This document shows positions 62,198 to 64,000 of a stretch of DNA of 64,000 nt, piece after piece (position 1 is the stretch's first letter; every line of letters begins with the position of its first letter). Position numbers and translations under genes: made by a program. The stretch is from the NCBI RefSeq assembly GCF_028682175.1, contig NZ_JANHKS010000004.1, forward strand, positions 124,001-188,000, written 5' to 3'. The DNA is from Pseudomonas putida. GTDB lineage: Bacteria > Pseudomonadota > Gammaproteobacteria > Pseudomonadales > Pseudomonadaceae. The notes under the pieces were generated by a model. It searched no databases. It was not told the origin of the DNA and saw only the letters and a program-made list of their open reading frames with translations.

Positions 62198-63355
62198 ATG
62201 AGCACCCTTCCCTGTTATTTCGATTACGCCGCCACCACCCCTGTCGATGACCGCGTCATCCAGGCCATGGTCACGTGCCTGGGCCGCGAAGGCACCTTTG
62301 GCAACCCGGCTTCCAGCTCCCACGGCTACGGCAACCAGGCCCGCCAGGCCGTTGAACTGGCACGGCGTCAGGTCGCTGAACTGGTGGGCTGCGGCGCCGA
62401 ATCGATCATCTGGACCTCGGGTGCCACCGAGTCCAACAACCTCGCCATCAAGGGCATGGCCCAGAGCGCCAAGGGCCCGCGCCGCCACCTCATCACCAGC
62501 CGCATCGAGCACAAGGCGGTGGTCGATACCGTTTCGCAACTCGAACAGGCAGGCTTCCCGGTGACCTGGCTCGAGCCTGACCGTCAGGGCCTGATCCAGC
62601 CCGAAGCCGTGCGCCAGGCACTGCGCGAAGACACCCTGCTGGTGTCGCTGATGATGGTCAACAACGAACTGGGCACGCTGACCGACATTGCCGCCATCGG
62701 TGAGTTGGTGCGTGAGCATGGCGCGATTTTCCACGTCGATGCGGCGCAAGGCGCGGGCAAACTGGCCATTGATCTGAATACGCTGGCCGTGGACCTGATG
62801 TCGTTCTCCGCCCACAAGATCTACGGCCCCAAGGGCATTGGCGCACTGTATGTAGGTGAACGGGCCCGACCGCTGCTCGAAGCGCAGATCCACGGTGGCG
62901 GCCATGAGCAGGGTTTCCGTTCCGGCACCCTGGCCACCCACCAGATTGTCGGCATGGGCTCGGCGTATGCCCTGGCCAGCGCCGAGATGGCCGAAGAGGT
63001 TCAGCGTATTTCCGAGCTGTCGGCGCAATTGCGCGAAGGTCTGCTGCAATTGCCGGGGGTCAGTCTCAATGGCGATCCGCTGCAGCGCGTGCCCCACACG
63101 CTGAACATCTGCGTCGACAAGGCCGGCTTCAACGCCTTGAGCCTGGCGGCTGACATTGCGGTGTCTTCGACGTCGGCCTGCAATTCGGCCAGCAGCGGCG
63201 CTTCCCATGTGCTGCTCGCGCTGGGCCTGACCCAGGCGCAGGCCGGCAGCAGCCTGCGCCTGAGCCTGGGCCGCTACACCCAGGCCGCAGACGTTGAAAA
63301 AGCCATCGCCGTGATCGCCCAGCGGTTGAACAGCCAGGCCACGACCTTCTGGTGA
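62198..63355 (+). CDS. Cysteine desulfurase (IscS/NifS-like, class V aminotransferase)
   Basis: A 385-residue PLP enzyme that removes sulfur from cysteine. The start YFDYAATTPVDDRVIQAM, the PLP lysine in SFSAHKIYGPKGIGALY, the HGGGHEQGFRSGT loop and the active cysteine in SSTSACNSASSGASHVL are all typical. The ATG at 62198 gives the standard family start; an ATG at 62174 would add 8 residues. It is not next to other isc or suf genes, so it is a stand-alone desulfurase under a divergent Lrp regulator, for cysteine catabolism or special sulfur delivery. Confidence 0.85.
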   Translation: MSTLPCYFDYAATTPVDDRVIQAMVTCLGREGTFGNPASSSHGYGNQARQAVELARRQVAELVGCGAESIIWTSGATESNNLAIKGMAQSAKGPRRHLITSRIEHKAVVDTVSQLEQAGFPVTWLEPDRQGLIQPEAVRQALREDTLLVSLMMVNNELGTLTDIAAIGELVREHGAIFHVDAAQGAGKLAIDLNTLAVDLMSFSAHKIYGPKGIGALYVGERARPLLEAQIHGGGHEQGFRSGTLATHQIVGMGSAYALASAEMAEEVQRISELSAQLREGLLQLPGVSLNGDPLQRVPHTLNICVDKAGFNALSLAADIAVSSTSACNSASSGASHVLLALGLTQAQAGSSLRLSLGRYTQAADVEKAIAVIAQRLNSQATTFW

Positions 63356-63357
63356 GG

Positions 63358-63407
63358 TGTAACCTCCAGAGGTTACATTTCGGAAAGTAACCCCTAGAGG
63401 TTACTTT
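63358..63407. terminator. Two back-to-back hairpins sharing a GTAACC/GGTTAC core
   Basis: TGTAACCTC-N2-GAGGTTACA (63358-63377) and AAAGTAACC-N6-GGTTACTTT (63384-63407) lie directly between two convergent genes. The second overlaps the stop of the DUF3307-type gene. Both carry short T/A tails, so together they can end transcripts from both sides. Confidence 0.7.
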
Positions 63408-64000
63408 CCTGACAGTTTGAGCACCGCCAAGCCAATCGCGATGCTCACCGTGAAACTCACCAGCGTGCCGAGCAGCACGTATTCGCTGAGCGGACGCTGG
63501 TCGGCGCCCTTGATGTCGTTGAACCGCAGAATGCTCTTGGCTGTGAGCAGAAAGCCGATGGCGGACCACTGCTCCAGCAGCACGAACGTCAGAATCAACA
63601 CTCGCTCCAGATAGCCGATCCAGGTGCCGGCCTTCTTCAGCGAGTCTTTGCTACTGGCCTCCACGGCCGCCATGAACGGCGTCAGCACCGCGCCGGTCAA
63701 CGCCGAGGCGGGCCGGAGCACCAGGACATACGCCAGCAGCACCAACAGGTTATGGCCGGTGAACAGGGTTTTGCACAGCTCCCAGGCCCAGTTCCAGTAC
63801 CCTTCGGCACTGAGCCAGATCACCGTCAATGCACCAACCTGCAAGCCGAACTGCAGCACGAAGGCAAATGCCGATCTAACCTTCGTCATTAGCCAGCCGA
63901 TCAGCGCCCGAATCAGCGCAAACCCCAGGCCTGCGCCAAGCGCAGGTAGCCCGTGGCGATCGAACGCAAACAGCACGGCAGCGACCGCAGCACCTTGCAC
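63401..64000 (-). CDS. DUF3307-type integral membrane protein, C-terminal part
   Basis: The frame runs off the right edge; 199 residues are present and the start lies beyond the window. At least five hydrophobic segments are seen (LPALGAGLGFALIRALIGWLM and the C-terminal VLLGTLVSFTVSIAIGLAVL). Between them comes a soluble stretch, GTWIGYLERVLILTFVLLEQWSAIGFLLTAKSIL. The C-terminal pattern AKSILRFNDIKGADQRPLSEYVLLGTL resembles DUF3307-domain proteins. No function is known. Confidence 0.65.
   Translation of the reverse strand: MQGAAVAAVLFAFDRHGLPALGAGLGFALIRALIGWLMTKVRSAFAFVLQFGLQVGALTVIWLSAEGYWNWAWELCKTLFTGHNLLVLLAYVLVLRPASALTGAVLTPFMAAVEASSKDSLKKAGTWIGYLERVLILTFVLLEQWSAIGFLLTAKSILRFNDIKGADQRPLSEYVLLGTLVSFTVSIAIGLAVLKLSGK

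Overview
The window looks like a chromosomal segment of a Pseudomonas of the fluorescens/putida lineage. The DNA is GC-rich throughout. The benABCDK/catBCA order, XenA, creatininase and creatinase, RlhA and Pcs proteins read like Pseudomonas orthologues. The intergenic spaces carry the REP families typical of that group (cores GCTTGCCGGCGG and GCTTGCCCGCGA). I see no tRNA, rRNA, insertion sequence, integrase or CRISPR array. Almost all of the window is catabolic and transport genes with their local regulators.

Region 1 (1-10.2 kb) is the benzoate to catechol to beta-ketoadipate-branch block: a cut-off OprD-type porin, benK, benD, benC, benB, benA, the regulator benR, then catA, catC, catB and the divergent catR. 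A textbook XylS/BenR tandem site with a Pm-like -10 lies upstream of benA, and its distal box sits inside the end of benR.

Region 2 (10.2-24.3 kb) is a complete sulfoquinovose (SQ) Entner-Doudoroff system. It encodes a symporter, a YihQ-type sulfoquinovosidase, a porin, a mutarotase, an SQ dehydrogenase, a sulfogluconolactonase, a LacI regulator, a sulfolactaldehyde dehydrogenase, a sulfogluconate dehydratase, a TauE-like exporter and a KDSG aldolase. The genes form two leftward operons. Each promoter region holds a pair of operators built on AATCGYAGCGCTRCGATT, which ties both operons to the LacI protein.

Region 3 (24.4-39.2 kb) holds an AraC regulator, an autotransporter carrying a tyrosine-phosphatase-like passenger, a DUF4142 protein, and a tightly coupled seven-gene operon. 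That operon encodes an acyl-CoA-dehydrogenase-like flavoprotein lacking the usual Glu, a D-2-hydroxyacid dehydrogenase, a class II aldolase and a complete oligopeptide-type ABC importer; its substrate is unknown. An MFS transporter and an orphan TauA-like binding protein follow.

Region 4 (39.5-47.6 kb) has small oxidoreductases (SDR, SRPBCC, aldo/keto reductase with divergent LysR), an ArsR/xenA pair with a perfect operator palindrome, a RidA protein and rlhA.

Region 5 (47.6-55.1 kb) is a creatinine utilisation locus: creatininase, amino-acid-type permease, GATase-AraC regulator, MHS transporter, creatinase and a truncated regulator-like ORF. A shared motif, TYCGACCTGYA, lies upstream of three of these genes.

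Region 6 (55.1-64 kb) has a GNAT protein, phosphatidylcholine synthase, and a GntR-led operon with AprA-like flavoprotein, AprB-like ferredoxin, HEAT-repeat protein and DUF971 protein. It ends with an Lrp/cysteine desulfurase divergent pair and a cut-off DUF3307-type membrane protein.

The strongest system is the sulfo-ED locus. It is known in kind (Pseudomonas putida SQ1), but here its operators can be read directly. The least explained are the AprAB-like/HEAT/DUF971 operon and the flavoprotein/aldolase/ABC operon. Several neighbours point to organosulfur metabolism, which makes this part of the genome look like a sulfonate-oriented catabolic neighbourhood.
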